This document shows, piece by piece, positions 25,849 to 33,049 of a stretch of DNA of 64,000 nt (position 1 is the stretch's first letter; each line of letters opens with the position of its first letter). The translations under genes and the position numbers were made by a program. This DNA is from Flexivirga endophytica (lineage in GTDB: Bacteria; Actinomycetota; Actinomycetes; Actinomycetales; Dermatophilaceae), in assembly GCF_014640635.1 (NCBI RefSeq), contig NZ_BMHI01000002.1:372001-436000 (forward strand), given 5' to 3'. Below the pieces are notes generated by a model. It was not told the origin of the DNA. It saw only the letters and a program-made list of their open reading frames with translations, and searched no databases.

Positions 25849-26592
25849 TCAGTACTTCGTGTGTGCCTGGAGCTTGTCGATGAACGGGTCGAGCTCCGTC
25901 TTCGATGCGGTCTTGAAGAGATTGGCGTCGCCGCAGACGCTCTGGGCGGTCAACGCGTAGTCGCCCTTGCGGTAGGCGACGATACGGGAGCGGATCTTGC
26001 CGTAGTCGACCAGTGACTCCTCCATCTGCACCTTCGCGGTGCCGTTGAAGCCGTCGATGACATTGGGCACCATGCGTGTCGTCCGGTCGTGATACTTCGG
26101 CTTGGTCCCGGGAAATGCCGAGGACGTCTGCTCGGCGGTGTGCTCGAGCACCTGCCCCGACGTGGGCGTCTTGTTGGTGCCGATGCCGGCCGGCTGCGAC
26201 AGCGTGACGACGCACTTGCTGCGGACCTTCCACTGCAGGGTGCCGTCGTCCGTCTTCAGCTTCTGCCACGACGTCGGCGGAGCCGGGTAGCGCCACGTCA
26301 GGTCCTTGGGCGGGGTCCCGGCGACGATCTTGGCCTGTATGTCGGCGGCGTTGAGCGTTGACGAGGCAGTGCCCGTCGGCGCCGTGCTGCTCGAGGCCGC
26401 ACTCGCCGAGGGCTCCGGCGACTTCGAGGACTGCGGCGACTCCGAACTCGTGGTCGACGATCCCGACGACCCGCTCCCGGACGGCGGCGACGTGACTGCG
26501 CCCGAAGACCCGTCGTTGCACGCGGCCAGCGCCACGGTCAGCACCCCAGCAGCCGCCACGGCGACCGCCCTACTTCCTCCCCATGTGTTCAT
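25849..26592 (-). CDS. Lipoprotein, paralogue of the adjacent gene
   Basis: 247 residues, exactly the same length as its neighbour. The signal peptide has a clear lipobox LAAC at about residues 22-25. A Ser/Pro/Thr linker (about 28-80) leads to a ~165-residue domain that aligns along its whole length with the domain of the adjacent gene and keeps cysteines in SKCVVTL and SVCGDAN. The pair arose by tandem duplication with later divergence; the low-complexity linkers differ fully. The family and role are unknown. The gap of 66 bp between them suggests co-transcription. Confidence 0.77.
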   Translation of the reverse strand: MNTWGGSRAVAVAAAGVLTVALAACNDGSSGAVTSPPSGSGSSGSSTTSSESPQSSKSPEPSASAASSSTAPTGTASSTLNAADIQAKIVAGTPPKDLTWRYPAPPTSWQKLKTDDGTLQWKVRSKCVVTLSQPAGIGTNKTPTSGQVLEHTAEQTSSAFPGTKPKYHDRTTRMVPNVIDGFNGTAKVQMEESLVDYGKIRSRIVAYRKGDYALTAQSVCGDANLFKTASKTELDPFIDKLQAHTKY

Positions 26593-26652
26593 GCGGCCCG
26601 ACCCTACTGGGCCGTTCGGCCGGAGCGGTGGGCCTCGTCCGCGGGTCGGACG

Positions 26653-27630
26653 TCAGAGCCAGTTCTTCCGGCGGAAGGCGGCATACAGAGCCACCACGAG
26701 AAGCACCATGAGCACCGTGCTGAACCAGAAGCCCGAGTGCTGGCCGAACCCGGGGTAGGGCACGTTCTGCCCGTACCACCCGGTGACGAGGGTGGGCACC
26801 GCGATGATCGCGGCCCATGACGTCAGCTTCTTCATGATGTTGTTCAGAGCCGCGTCGCCGAGGGCCAGGTTGGTGTCCTGCACCGACTCCAGGGTGTCGC
26901 GCAGCGACTCGGACCACTCGGCGACGCGCATGGTGTGGTCGTAGAGATCCTCGTAGAAGGGCAGCAGATCGTGCTGCTCCTCGTCCGCTCCGACTCGGCG
27001 CAGGAGCATCGTGACGACCTCCCGCATCGGCAACGCCACCCGGCGCATCCGGCCGATCCGCTTGTGCAAGGTGAACGCTTCCCGGGCGATCGCCGGGCCG
27101 GCGTGCTGCTCGGCGAAAAGTCGTTCCTCCAGCGCGTCCACCTGCTCGTCGATCCGGGTGGTCACGTCGAAATAGCCGTCGACGGCCGTGTCCAGGATGG
27201 TGTGCAGCAATGCCTTCGAGCCGAGGCGGATCAGGTCCGGGTTGTCGTCGAAAGCCGACTCGACGTCGTCGATCGGGAAGTTGCCGCCGAGTCGCACCGT
27301 CACCACGGCGTGTGGCAGCACGATCACCGACATGCGATGCAGGTCGCCGTCCTGGGCGGCGTTGGACACGGTGAAGCAGGTGATGAAGAAGTAGGACTTG
27401 AAGCGCACCGCCTTGGGGCGCTCGTGGACCGTCAATGCATCCTCGACGGTGTGCTGATCGAGGCCGATCGCCTCGGCCAGTTCGTGGATGTCGTCGTGCT
27501 GGGGGTCGAGCAGGTCGATCCAGGTCAGGCTGTCGTCCTGCGACAGCAGCCCCGGCAGGTCGGAGAACGCGACGTCACTGCGATCGAGTGCACCGGCCCG
27601 CCAGACACGGGTCCGACGCTCGCAGGTCAT
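26653..27630 (-). CDS. corA: CorA-family divalent cation transporter
   Basis: 325 residues. It has a cytoplasmic alpha/beta N-terminal domain and a long helix, then two C-terminal membrane helices (about 265-285 and 300-320). The pore motif between them reads YGQNVP instead of the classical YGMNFE, a variant seen in actinobacterial members, and the basic end AAFRRKNWL is typical. It forms a pentameric Mg2+ (or Co2+/Ni2+) channel in the membrane. The ATG overlaps the stop of the DUF4333 gene by four bases (ATGA). Confidence 0.9.
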   Translation of the reverse strand: MTCERRTRVWRAGALDRSDVAFSDLPGLLSQDDSLTWIDLLDPQHDDIHELAEAIGLDQHTVEDALTVHERPKAVRFKSYFFITCFTVSNAAQDGDLHRMSVIVLPHAVVTVRLGGNFPIDDVESAFDDNPDLIRLGSKALLHTILDTAVDGYFDVTTRIDEQVDALEERLFAEQHAGPAIAREAFTLHKRIGRMRRVALPMREVVTMLLRRVGADEEQHDLLPFYEDLYDHTMRVAEWSESLRDTLESVQDTNLALGDAALNNIMKKLTSWAAIIAVPTLVTGWYGQNVPYPGFGQHSGFWFSTVLMVLLVVALYAAFRRKNWL

Positions 27631-27935
27631 CCCTTGCGCTTGATGCTGTAGCTCACCTTGTCGCCGTCGACCTTGTCGACGACCGCGGTCACAGTCTGCT
27701 TCTTGCCGTCGATCTCGACGGTGCAGTCCGTGGTGGCCTTGACCTTGGCCTTCAGGTTGTCGTCGCACGTGACGTCGCCGACCTTGGAGCCGGTCGCCGC
27801 CGCGCTGACCTTCTCCTTGATCTGCGACTGCAGGTCACCCTTCTTGACAACCTTGTCACCGCATCCGGCCAGCAGCCCGACGACCGCGACGCCCGCCGCG
27901 AGACCGGCCGCACCACGGCGGACAGAGTTCTTCAT
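27627..27935 (-). CDS. DUF4333 lipoprotein
   Basis: 102 residues. The signal peptide has a lipobox LLAGC near residues 21-25. A DUF4333 domain follows, with two conserved cysteines (in VTCDDNLKAK and TDCTVEIDGKK) and a predicted four-stranded sheet. It is an exported, lipid-anchored protein of unknown function common in actinobacteria. GGAGGG lies just before the ATG. It overlaps corA by four bases, so the two are translated together; a link to cation transport is possible but unproven. Confidence 0.82.
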   Translation of the reverse strand: MKNSVRRGAAGLAAGVAVVGLLAGCGDKVVKKGDLQSQIKEKVSAAATGSKVGDVTCDDNLKAKVKATTDCTVEIDGKKQTVTAVVDKVDGDKVSYSIKRKG

Positions 27936-28022
27936 GGACCCTCCAGCTGTCATGCGCATCACGGGCGAGAGTTTACGTGCTGTGCCGCCCGGTTGGTATG
28001 TCGCGCGTGGTCGGCCTGCTCG

Positions 28023-29348
28023 TCATACGTCGCCGAGCAACTGCACGGGTCGCTCGACGGCGTCGGCGACGAAGCGCAGGAAGCCGCCCGCGACGCCGCC
28101 GTCACAGACACGGTGGTCGAAGGTCAGGCCGAGCTGGACGACCTTGCGCACGGCGAGCTCGCCGTCGACCACCCACGGACGCTCGAAGACGCGGCCGACG
28201 CCCAGCATCGCTGCTTCGGGGTGGTTGATGATCGGTGTGCTGCCGTCGACCCCGAAGACGCCGTAGTTGTTCAGCGTGAACGTGCCACCGGTCAGGTCGG
28301 CCGGTGCGAGCGTGCCGTCGCGGGCCGCGTCGACCAGTTGCACCATGCGCTCGGCGAGCTGCCGGGTCGTCAGCCGGTCGGCGTCGTGCACGACCGGCAC
28401 GACGAGGCCGCGCGGAGAGTCCGCCGCGAACCCCAGGTGTATGGCGCCATGGCGCACGATCTCCTGGCGCTCGGTGTCGACCGAGGAGTTCAGCTCCGGG
28501 TACTCGCCCAGCCCGGCGACGCAGATACGGCCCAGCAGCGCCAGCAGCCCGCCGCGCTCCAGGCCGATCACCCGGCGGGCCTCGACCAGACCGGTCGCGT
28601 CCGCGTCGACCCACGTCGTGGCGTCCGGGATCTCGCGGCGGGAAGTGGTCAGCTTGTCGGCGACGAGCCTGCGGATGCCGGTCAGCGGCACACGTTCATC
28701 ACGCTGGTCGAGTAGTGGAGGAGCGGAGCGGGGGAGCGTATCGAGACCCGCCACCGCAGCCTCGACGTCGGTGCGGCGGATGATGCCGTCGGGGCCGGGC
28801 GTGACCGCCCCCAGGTCGAGGCCGCGCTCGGAGGCCAGCCGACGCACGATCGGTGAGATGACCTTCGGCGCTCCACCCCCATGCCGAATGACGGCTTTTT
28901 CGCCGAGTGACGGTGCAATAGGACCGTCACTCGCCGAGGAAGCCGTCACTCGCGGTGGGGTGGTGGGTGGGGTCGCGGCCCCTGTGTGCTGACGTCGGCG
29001 GGCGGCACGACGCCCGGACGAGCCGGAGGAACCGACGTCGGTGGTGCCGTATCCCACCAGCACCGCGCCGGAGCCGTCGTTCTCGACATCGCCGGTTGCT
29101 TCCGTGCTGCCGGAAGCGACTGTCAGCAAAGGGGATCCGACCTCGATCGTGTCGCCCTCGGCGCCGTGGCGGGTGTGCACCCGGCCGGCATACGGGCAGG
29201 GCACCTCGACGGTCGCCTTGGCGGTCTCGACGACGACGACGTGCTGGTCGATGGCGACCTCGTCGCCGTCGGCGACCAGCCACTCGACGAGATCGGCCTC
29301 GGTCAGGCCTTCGCCGAGGTCGGGCAGGTTGAAGGTCTGCTCAGCCAC
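28023..29348 (-). CDS. bkdC: Branched-chain 2-oxoacid dehydrogenase E2 (dihydrolipoyl acyltransferase)
   Basis: 441 residues in the order lipoyl domain (1-80, lipoyl Lys44 in ETAKATVEV), flexible linker, E1/E3-binding domain (about 163-198, ISPIVRRLASERGLDL), second linker and catalytic domain (about 215-441). The active-site DHRVCDGG (HX3DG) is intact. It transfers branched acyl groups to CoA. Both linkers carry dispersed repeats read in frame: family C at residues ~132-155 and family A at ~201-214. Its start overlaps the E1beta stop by eight bases. No E3 gene is present nearby. Confidence 0.9.
   Translation of the reverse strand: MAEQTFNLPDLGEGLTEADLVEWLVADGDEVAIDQHVVVVETAKATVEVPCPYAGRVHTRHGAEGDTIEVGSPLLTVASGSTEATGDVENDGSGAVLVGYGTTDVGSSGSSGRRAARRRQHTGAATPPTTPPRVTASSASDGPIAPSLGEKAVIRHGGGAPKVISPIVRRLASERGLDLGAVTPGPDGIIRRTDVEAAVAGLDTLPRSAPPLLDQRDERVPLTGIRRLVADKLTTSRREIPDATTWVDADATGLVEARRVIGLERGGLLALLGRICVAGLGEYPELNSSVDTERQEIVRHGAIHLGFAADSPRGLVVPVVHDADRLTTRQLAERMVQLVDAARDGTLAPADLTGGTFTLNNYGVFGVDGSTPIINHPEAAMLGVGRVFERPWVVDGELAVRKVVQLGLTFDHRVCDGGVAGGFLRFVADAVERPVQLLGDV
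28706..28748 (-). repeat. Dispersed repeat, family A, inside the E2 gene
   Basis: On the plus strand it begins GGTCGAGTAGTGGAGGAGCG and ends GTATCGAGACC. It lies between the subunit-binding domain and the catalytic domain of E2, and encodes the linker residues GLDTLPRSAPPLLDQ in the antisense frame of the repeat. Confidence 0.78.
28883..28953 (-). repeat. Dispersed hairpin repeat, family C, inside the E2 gene
   Basis: Long interrupted palindrome built from CCGAGTGACGG units, nearly the same as the copy at 63136-63212 in front of recR. Read on the minus strand it encodes [19 protein letters not shown] of the first E2 linker. The recR copy would encode almost the same peptide. Confidence 0.85.
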
Positions 29349-30354
29349 GCGCGCCCACTCCCGCGAACGTCAGGTCGGGCTGGTCGTCCCACTGCAGGCG
29401 AGAGATCGCGTCCAGGATGCGTTCGACACCAGGCAGATAGGTCTGCTCCAGCATCGGCGCCGGGTATGGCGTCGGCAGCCCACTCACTCGCGCGACCGGC
29501 GCGGCCAGTGAGTGGAAGCAGCGCTCGGTCACGCGTGCGGCGACTTCGCCGGACACGCCCGCGAAGCCCTGCGCCTCGGCGACGACGACACAACGGCCGG
29601 TACGGCGCACCGACTGCACGACGGTCTCGTCGTCGAAGGGCACGATGGTGCGCAGGTCGATGACCTCGACGCTCCAGCCCTCCTCTGCGGCGGCTTCGGC
29701 AGCCTTGAGAGCGGTCGGCACGGAGGGCCCGTAGGTGACGATCGTGACGTCGTCGCCGTCTCGGCGGACCTTCGCCTTGCCGAAAGCCGGGCGTTTGCAG
29801 GGGAGTTCGATGTCCTGCTTGGACCAGTAGAGCGCCTTGGGCTCCATGAAGATCACCGGGTCGGGATCATCGATCGCCTCGCGCAGCAGGCTGTAGGCAT
29901 CGGCCGCGTCGGACGGGGTGACGACCTTCAGCCCGGGCGTGTGCGCGTAGTAGCCCTCGCTGGAGTCACAGTGGTGCTCGACACCGCCGATGCCGCCGGC
30001 ATACGGGACCCGGATGACCATCGGCAGGCCGACAGCACCCGAGGTCCGGTTGCGCATCTTGGCGACGTGCGAGGTGATCTGCTCGAATGCCGGGTAGGCG
30101 AACGCGTCGAACTGCATCTCGACGACCGGCCGAAAACCAGTGAGGCACATACCGATTGCGAAGCCGACGATGCCCGCCTCGGCGAGCGGGGTGTCGAAGC
30201 AGCGGTCCTCGCCGAACTTTTCGGTGAGACCGTCGGTGATCCGGAAGACTCCACCGAGGGTGCCGACGTCCTCGCCGAAGACCATGACGTTGTCGTCTGC
30301 GGTCAGCGCGTCGCGCAGCGCGGTGTTGAGCGCGCCGCCCATTGTGACTGTCAT
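29341..30354 (-). CDS. bkdB: Branched-chain 2-oxoacid dehydrogenase E1 beta subunit
   Basis: 337 residues, the normal length. N-terminal Transketolase-type pyrimidine-binding domain has GEDVGTLGGVFRIT (about 28-41) with the catalytic Glu of the ThDP site near 59 (DTPLAEAGIVGFAIG). The C-terminal transketolase domain contains GCVVVAEAQ-like and EVAARVTERCF segments. Together with the alpha subunit it decarboxylates branched-chain 2-oxoacids. It overlaps the alpha gene by four bases (ATGA) and the E2 gene by eight, a tightly coupled operon. Confidence 0.93.
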   Translation of the reverse strand: MTVTMGGALNTALRDALTADDNVMVFGEDVGTLGGVFRITDGLTEKFGEDRCFDTPLAEAGIVGFAIGMCLTGFRPVVEMQFDAFAYPAFEQITSHVAKMRNRTSGAVGLPMVIRVPYAGGIGGVEHHCDSSEGYYAHTPGLKVVTPSDAADAYSLLREAIDDPDPVIFMEPKALYWSKQDIELPCKRPAFGKAKVRRDGDDVTIVTYGPSVPTALKAAEAAAEEGWSVEVIDLRTIVPFDDETVVQSVRRTGRCVVVAEAQGFAGVSGEVAARVTERCFHSLAAPVARVSGLPTPYPAPMLEQTYLPGVERILDAISRLQWDDQPDLTFAGVGARG

Positions 30355-31466
30355 TCTCCGACCTCCGCGTCGAGCTCTGCGCGAACCATCGCGCGCGCTT
30401 CTTCCAGTTGAGGTGTGCGCTGCGCAAAAACGTTGTCGAACAACGACATCGGGTCAACAGCGGGCTCGAGATTCATCCGCTCACGCAGGTCGGCGGCCCT
30501 CGCTTCGGCCTCGGCGTTCGCGGCCGCCACCATGTCGTCGTTGAGCTCGCCCCGTGCCCGCAGCCAGGCCTCGACCCGTGCGATCGGGTCGCGCTCCAGC
30601 CACGCGGTGACCTCGTCGGAGGAGCGGTAGCGGGTGGCATCGTCGGCGTTGGTGTGCGCGTCCATGCGGTAGGTGTGTGCCTCGATGAGGAATGGCCCCT
30701 TGCCGCTGCGGCAGTGCTCGAGCGCGACGTCCATGACCGCGAGCACCGCGGCCGGGTCGTTGCCGTCGACCTGCTCGGAGGGGACGCCGTACCCAATTCC
30801 CTTGTAGGCCAACGACGGTGCCTTGGTCTGCTTGGAGAGCGGGACGCTGATGGCGTATTTGTTGTTCTGGACGAAGAAGACGACCGGCGCCTCGAAGACG
30901 GCCGCGAAGTTGAGCGCCTCGTGGAAGTCGCCCTCGCTCGTTGCGCCATCACCGATGAAGGCCAGCGCGACGTGATCGGTGCCGCGTCGCCTCTCGCCGT
31001 ATGCCGCGCCGGCCGCGTGCACCAGCTGCGTCGACAGCGGCGTGCACTGCGCCGCAGTCTTGGTCGCGATCGGGTCGTAGCCGCAGTGGCTGTCGCCGCG
31101 CAGCAGGGAGAGCACCTCGATCGGGTCGATGCCACGGGTCACCAGGGCCATCGACTCACGGTAGGTCGGGAAGAGCCAGTCGCCGCTGCCGATCGAGAGC
31201 GTCGCACCGACCTGGCAGGCCTCCTGGCCGCGGGAGCTCGGGTAGACCGCGAGCCGGCCCTGCTTGGTCAACGCGGTGGCCTGCACGTCGAAGCGGCGTC
31301 CGACGACCATCGCGTGCCACGTCGCACGCAGCCGTGCCGCGCTCGGCATCGAGTAGTCGCGGCGGGTGCCGGACTGCTCGACCTCCGCGCCGGTCGGGTC
31401 GATCAGTTGCACCGGGTTGGGCGACGGCAGCAGCGCAGCCGTCATCGTCTCGGCTGTGGTCTCCAT
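30351..31466 (-). CDS. bkdA: Branched-chain 2-oxoacid dehydrogenase E1 alpha subunit
   Basis: 371 residues. The thiamine-diphosphate motif runs from GDGATSEGDFHEALN (GDG) to VFFVQNNKYAIS (NN) at about residues 168-200. SSRGQEACQVGATL and YRMDAHTNADDATRYR (phosphorylation-loop region of the family) are also present. The longer N-terminus and the DDATRYR loop favour the branched-chain over the pyruvate enzyme. The ATG at 31466 is the first gene of the operon. It is divergent from the Lrp-type regulator, with palindromes between them. Confidence 0.92.
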   Translation of the reverse strand: METTAETMTAALLPSPNPVQLIDPTGAEVEQSGTRRDYSMPSAARLRATWHAMVVGRRFDVQATALTKQGRLAVYPSSRGQEACQVGATLSIGSGDWLFPTYRESMALVTRGIDPIEVLSLLRGDSHCGYDPIATKTAAQCTPLSTQLVHAAGAAYGERRRGTDHVALAFIGDGATSEGDFHEALNFAAVFEAPVVFFVQNNKYAISVPLSKQTKAPSLAYKGIGYGVPSEQVDGNDPAAVLAVMDVALEHCRSGKGPFLIEAHTYRMDAHTNADDATRYRSSDEVTAWLERDPIARVEAWLRARGELNDDMVAAANAEAEARAADLRERMNLEPAVDPMSLFDNVFAQRTPQLEEARAMVRAELDAEVGE

Positions 31467-31487
31467 CACACCAGTGTCGCGCCGACC

Positions 31488-31537
31488 GGGCATATTGCCC
31501 AGATCTATGCCCAACGACAAGACGTATGGCGTCATAC
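31488..31537. promoter_or_regulatory. Operator region between bkd operon and Lrp-type regulator
   Basis: Two palindromes occur in the 78-bp divergent gap: GGGCATATTGCCC (31488-31500, arms GGGCA/TGCCC) and GTATG-gcgt-CATAC (31524-31537). A half site CTATGCCC lies between them. This spacing suits an Lrp-family octamer wrapping DNA. Confidence 0.5.
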
Positions 31538-31544
31538 TCGACGT

Positions 31545-32063
31545 ATGGCGAAGCGAGTGTCCAAAAATGGCGCGCGAGGACCAGGCTCGCCCGGACAGTC
31601 GGCGGAGCACCGCGCACTGGACGAGGTCGACCTGCAGATCATCGGAGCGCTGGAGCGTGACGCACGGCTGTCGGTGCGTGCGCTGGCCGAGCAGTTGCAC
31701 CTTTCCCGGGCGGCGACCTACGCACGGCTGCAGCGACTGCTGGACGACGGAGTGATCGAAGGCTTCTCCGCGCGGGTCGTGCCGCACCTGGCGGGTTTGC
31801 AGACGACGGCATACATCGCCCTGCAGATCGAGCAGAACACCTGGCGGTCGGTGTCGGCCGCGCTCGCCGAGTTGGACTACATCGACTCGATCTCGCTGCT
31901 GGGCTCGGACTTCGACGTGCTGGTCCTCGCGCACGCGCCGGACAACCAGGCGCTGCGGACGCTGGTGCTCGAGCGCATCCAGGCGATCCCCGGCATCATC
32001 GGCACACGAACCTGGTTGTCGTTCGAGGAGATCCGCGGCGCAGGTGCCCCTTGGGAGCGATAA
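31545..32063 (+). CDS. Lrp/AsnC-family regulator, probable bkd regulator
   Basis: 172 residues. The N-terminal helix-turn-helix (about 28-75, LDEVDLQIIGALERDARLS and LHLSRAATYARLQRLLDDGVI) is followed by a RAM ligand-binding domain (about 90-165). The first 25 residues are basic and disordered. It is divergent from bkdA, the same arrangement as BkdR in other bacteria. Control of the bkd operon in response to branched-chain amino acids or their oxoacids is therefore likely (inference). The start ATG lies in a GTATG-rich operator region, consistent with autoregulation. Confidence 0.86.
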   Translation: MAKRVSKNGARGPGSPGQSAEHRALDEVDLQIIGALERDARLSVRALAEQLHLSRAATYARLQRLLDDGVIEGFSARVVPHLAGLQTTAYIALQIEQNTWRSVSAALAELDYIDSISLLGSDFDVLVLAHAPDNQALRTLVLERIQAIPGIIGTRTWLSFEEIRGAGAPWER

Positions 32064-32067
32064 GGGC

Positions 32068-32451
32068 TCAGCGCAACAGGTCGCCCCGGCCGAAGAGCTC
32101 GGCGGTGGCCGCGGCGGACGGTGAACCGGCGTCCACGTCCGCGCCGGCCTCCAGGAGCAACCACACGATGGTGTCCTCACCCTTGAAAACCGCACCGGCC
32201 AAGGGGGACTGACCGCGGTCGTTGAGTCGGTTGACATCGGCGCCGCGTTCGAGCAGCGCGGACACCACAGCGGCCTGCCCGTGGTATGCCGCCAGCATCA
32301 GCAAGGTGTTGCCACTGACATCGGCGAGGTCCACCGGCATACCGCCGTCGAGCTTGCCGAGCAGCGCGTCGAGGTTGCCACCGCGCACGAGGTCAGCGCA
32401 CGCAGCGGCGTGGTCCGCCGTTGCCGCATCGGCCGGGTTCGCGTTGCTCAT
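32068..32451 (-). CDS. Ankyrin-repeat protein
   Basis: 127 residues with about three ankyrin repeats. These are SGNTLLMLAAYHGQAAVVSA (about 46-65), LLERGADVNRLNDRGQSPLA and VFKGEDTIVWLLLEAGADVD. It is small, soluble and without other domains, so a protein-protein interaction role is all that can be said. A TAGGGT box lies 6 nt before the ATG, consistent with a leaderless mRNA. It is convergent with the Lrp-type regulator, five bases apart. Confidence 0.87.
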   Translation of the reverse strand: MSNANPADAATADHAAACADLVRGGNLDALLGKLDGGMPVDLADVSGNTLLMLAAYHGQAAVVSALLERGADVNRLNDRGQSPLAGAVFKGEDTIVWLLLEAGADVDAGSPSAAATAELFGRGDLLR

Positions 32452-32457
32452 AAGGCG

Positions 32458-32463
32458 ACCCTA
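32458..32463 (-). promoter_or_regulatory. -10 element, leaderless-type, for ankyrin gene
   Basis: TAGGGT on the minus strand, 6 nt before the ATG at 32451. There is no purine-rich ribosome site in front of this start. Confidence 0.4.
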
Positions 32464-32508
32464 ACTTACCCGCGGCCTGAGCAGAAGACGCCGAGAACCC
32501 AGCGCTCG

Positions 32509-32835
32509 TCAGGCCTTGGCGACCTTCTTGTCGGCCTTCTTCTGTGCCTCGGACTTCGCCTTGGCCTTCTCGACCGGCGGAGGCAGGTGCCCGGCCGTCT
32601 TGGTGTAGTAGTCCGACGCCTTGCGCTGTGCGTAGGCCCGGAAGCCACCCGCGATGGCCGACGAGACCACCGCGAAGATCGCGACCTGCATCGCGGAGTA
32701 GTCCGGGTCGTGCTTGTCGACGGGCGGCGTGCCGCCGGTCGCGGTCTTCCAGCTTGCCGTCGTGGCCTTCTTCGCGGCCTTGCCCGCGGCGATGCCGGAC
32801 ACCGTGAGGAGCACTTTGTACGCGATCCCAGCCAT
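32509..32835 (-). CDS. DUF4235 membrane protein
   Basis: 108 residues. It has a hydrophobic N-terminal helix (MAGIAYKVLLTVSGIAAGKA), a second helix around 50-70 (AMQVAIFAVVSSAIAGGFRA) and a Lys/Ala-rich C-terminal tail. This is the DUF4235 pattern, a small actinobacterial membrane protein of unknown function. The ATG is preceded at a distance by GGAGA. The longer open frame upstream is rejected because it is Arg-rich and unlike any family member. Confidence 0.82.
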   Translation of the reverse strand: MAGIAYKVLLTVSGIAAGKAAKKATTASWKTATGGTPPVDKHDPDYSAMQVAIFAVVSSAIAGGFRAYAQRKASDYYTKTAGHLPPPVEKAKAKSEAQKKADKKVAKA

Positions 32836-33036
32836 GAGCTTCGTAATCTCCGTTCCGTATGCCGACGCGGTTGCCCCGCGCCACGCCTGTCCTTCTCCGA
32901 GCCTGCCACATCCGCGGCGCCTGCGGCGAGGCGTCACACGCGCGGGGCGCCATACGAACATCAGCCGAACGGCGAGCCGACCCGCGACGTCCCTGCGATG
33001 TCCCCGAACTGACCGACGGTTTCCTTAACGTTTGTT

Positions 33037-33042
33037 TACTAT
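33037..33042 (+). promoter_or_regulatory. -10 element, leaderless-type, for PAP2 gene
   Basis: TACTAT, 7 nt before ATG 33050. It overlaps a possible earlier ATG at 33041, which is why the later start is preferred. Confidence 0.4.
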
Positions 33043-33049
33043 GTGTTCA

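Noticed and set aside
28023-31466. Pyruvate dehydrogenase instead of branched-chain enzyme
   Set aside because: The alpha/beta split, the DDATRYR loop of E1alpha and the divergent Lrp-type regulator favour a branched-chain complex, though pyruvate activity cannot be excluded from sequence.
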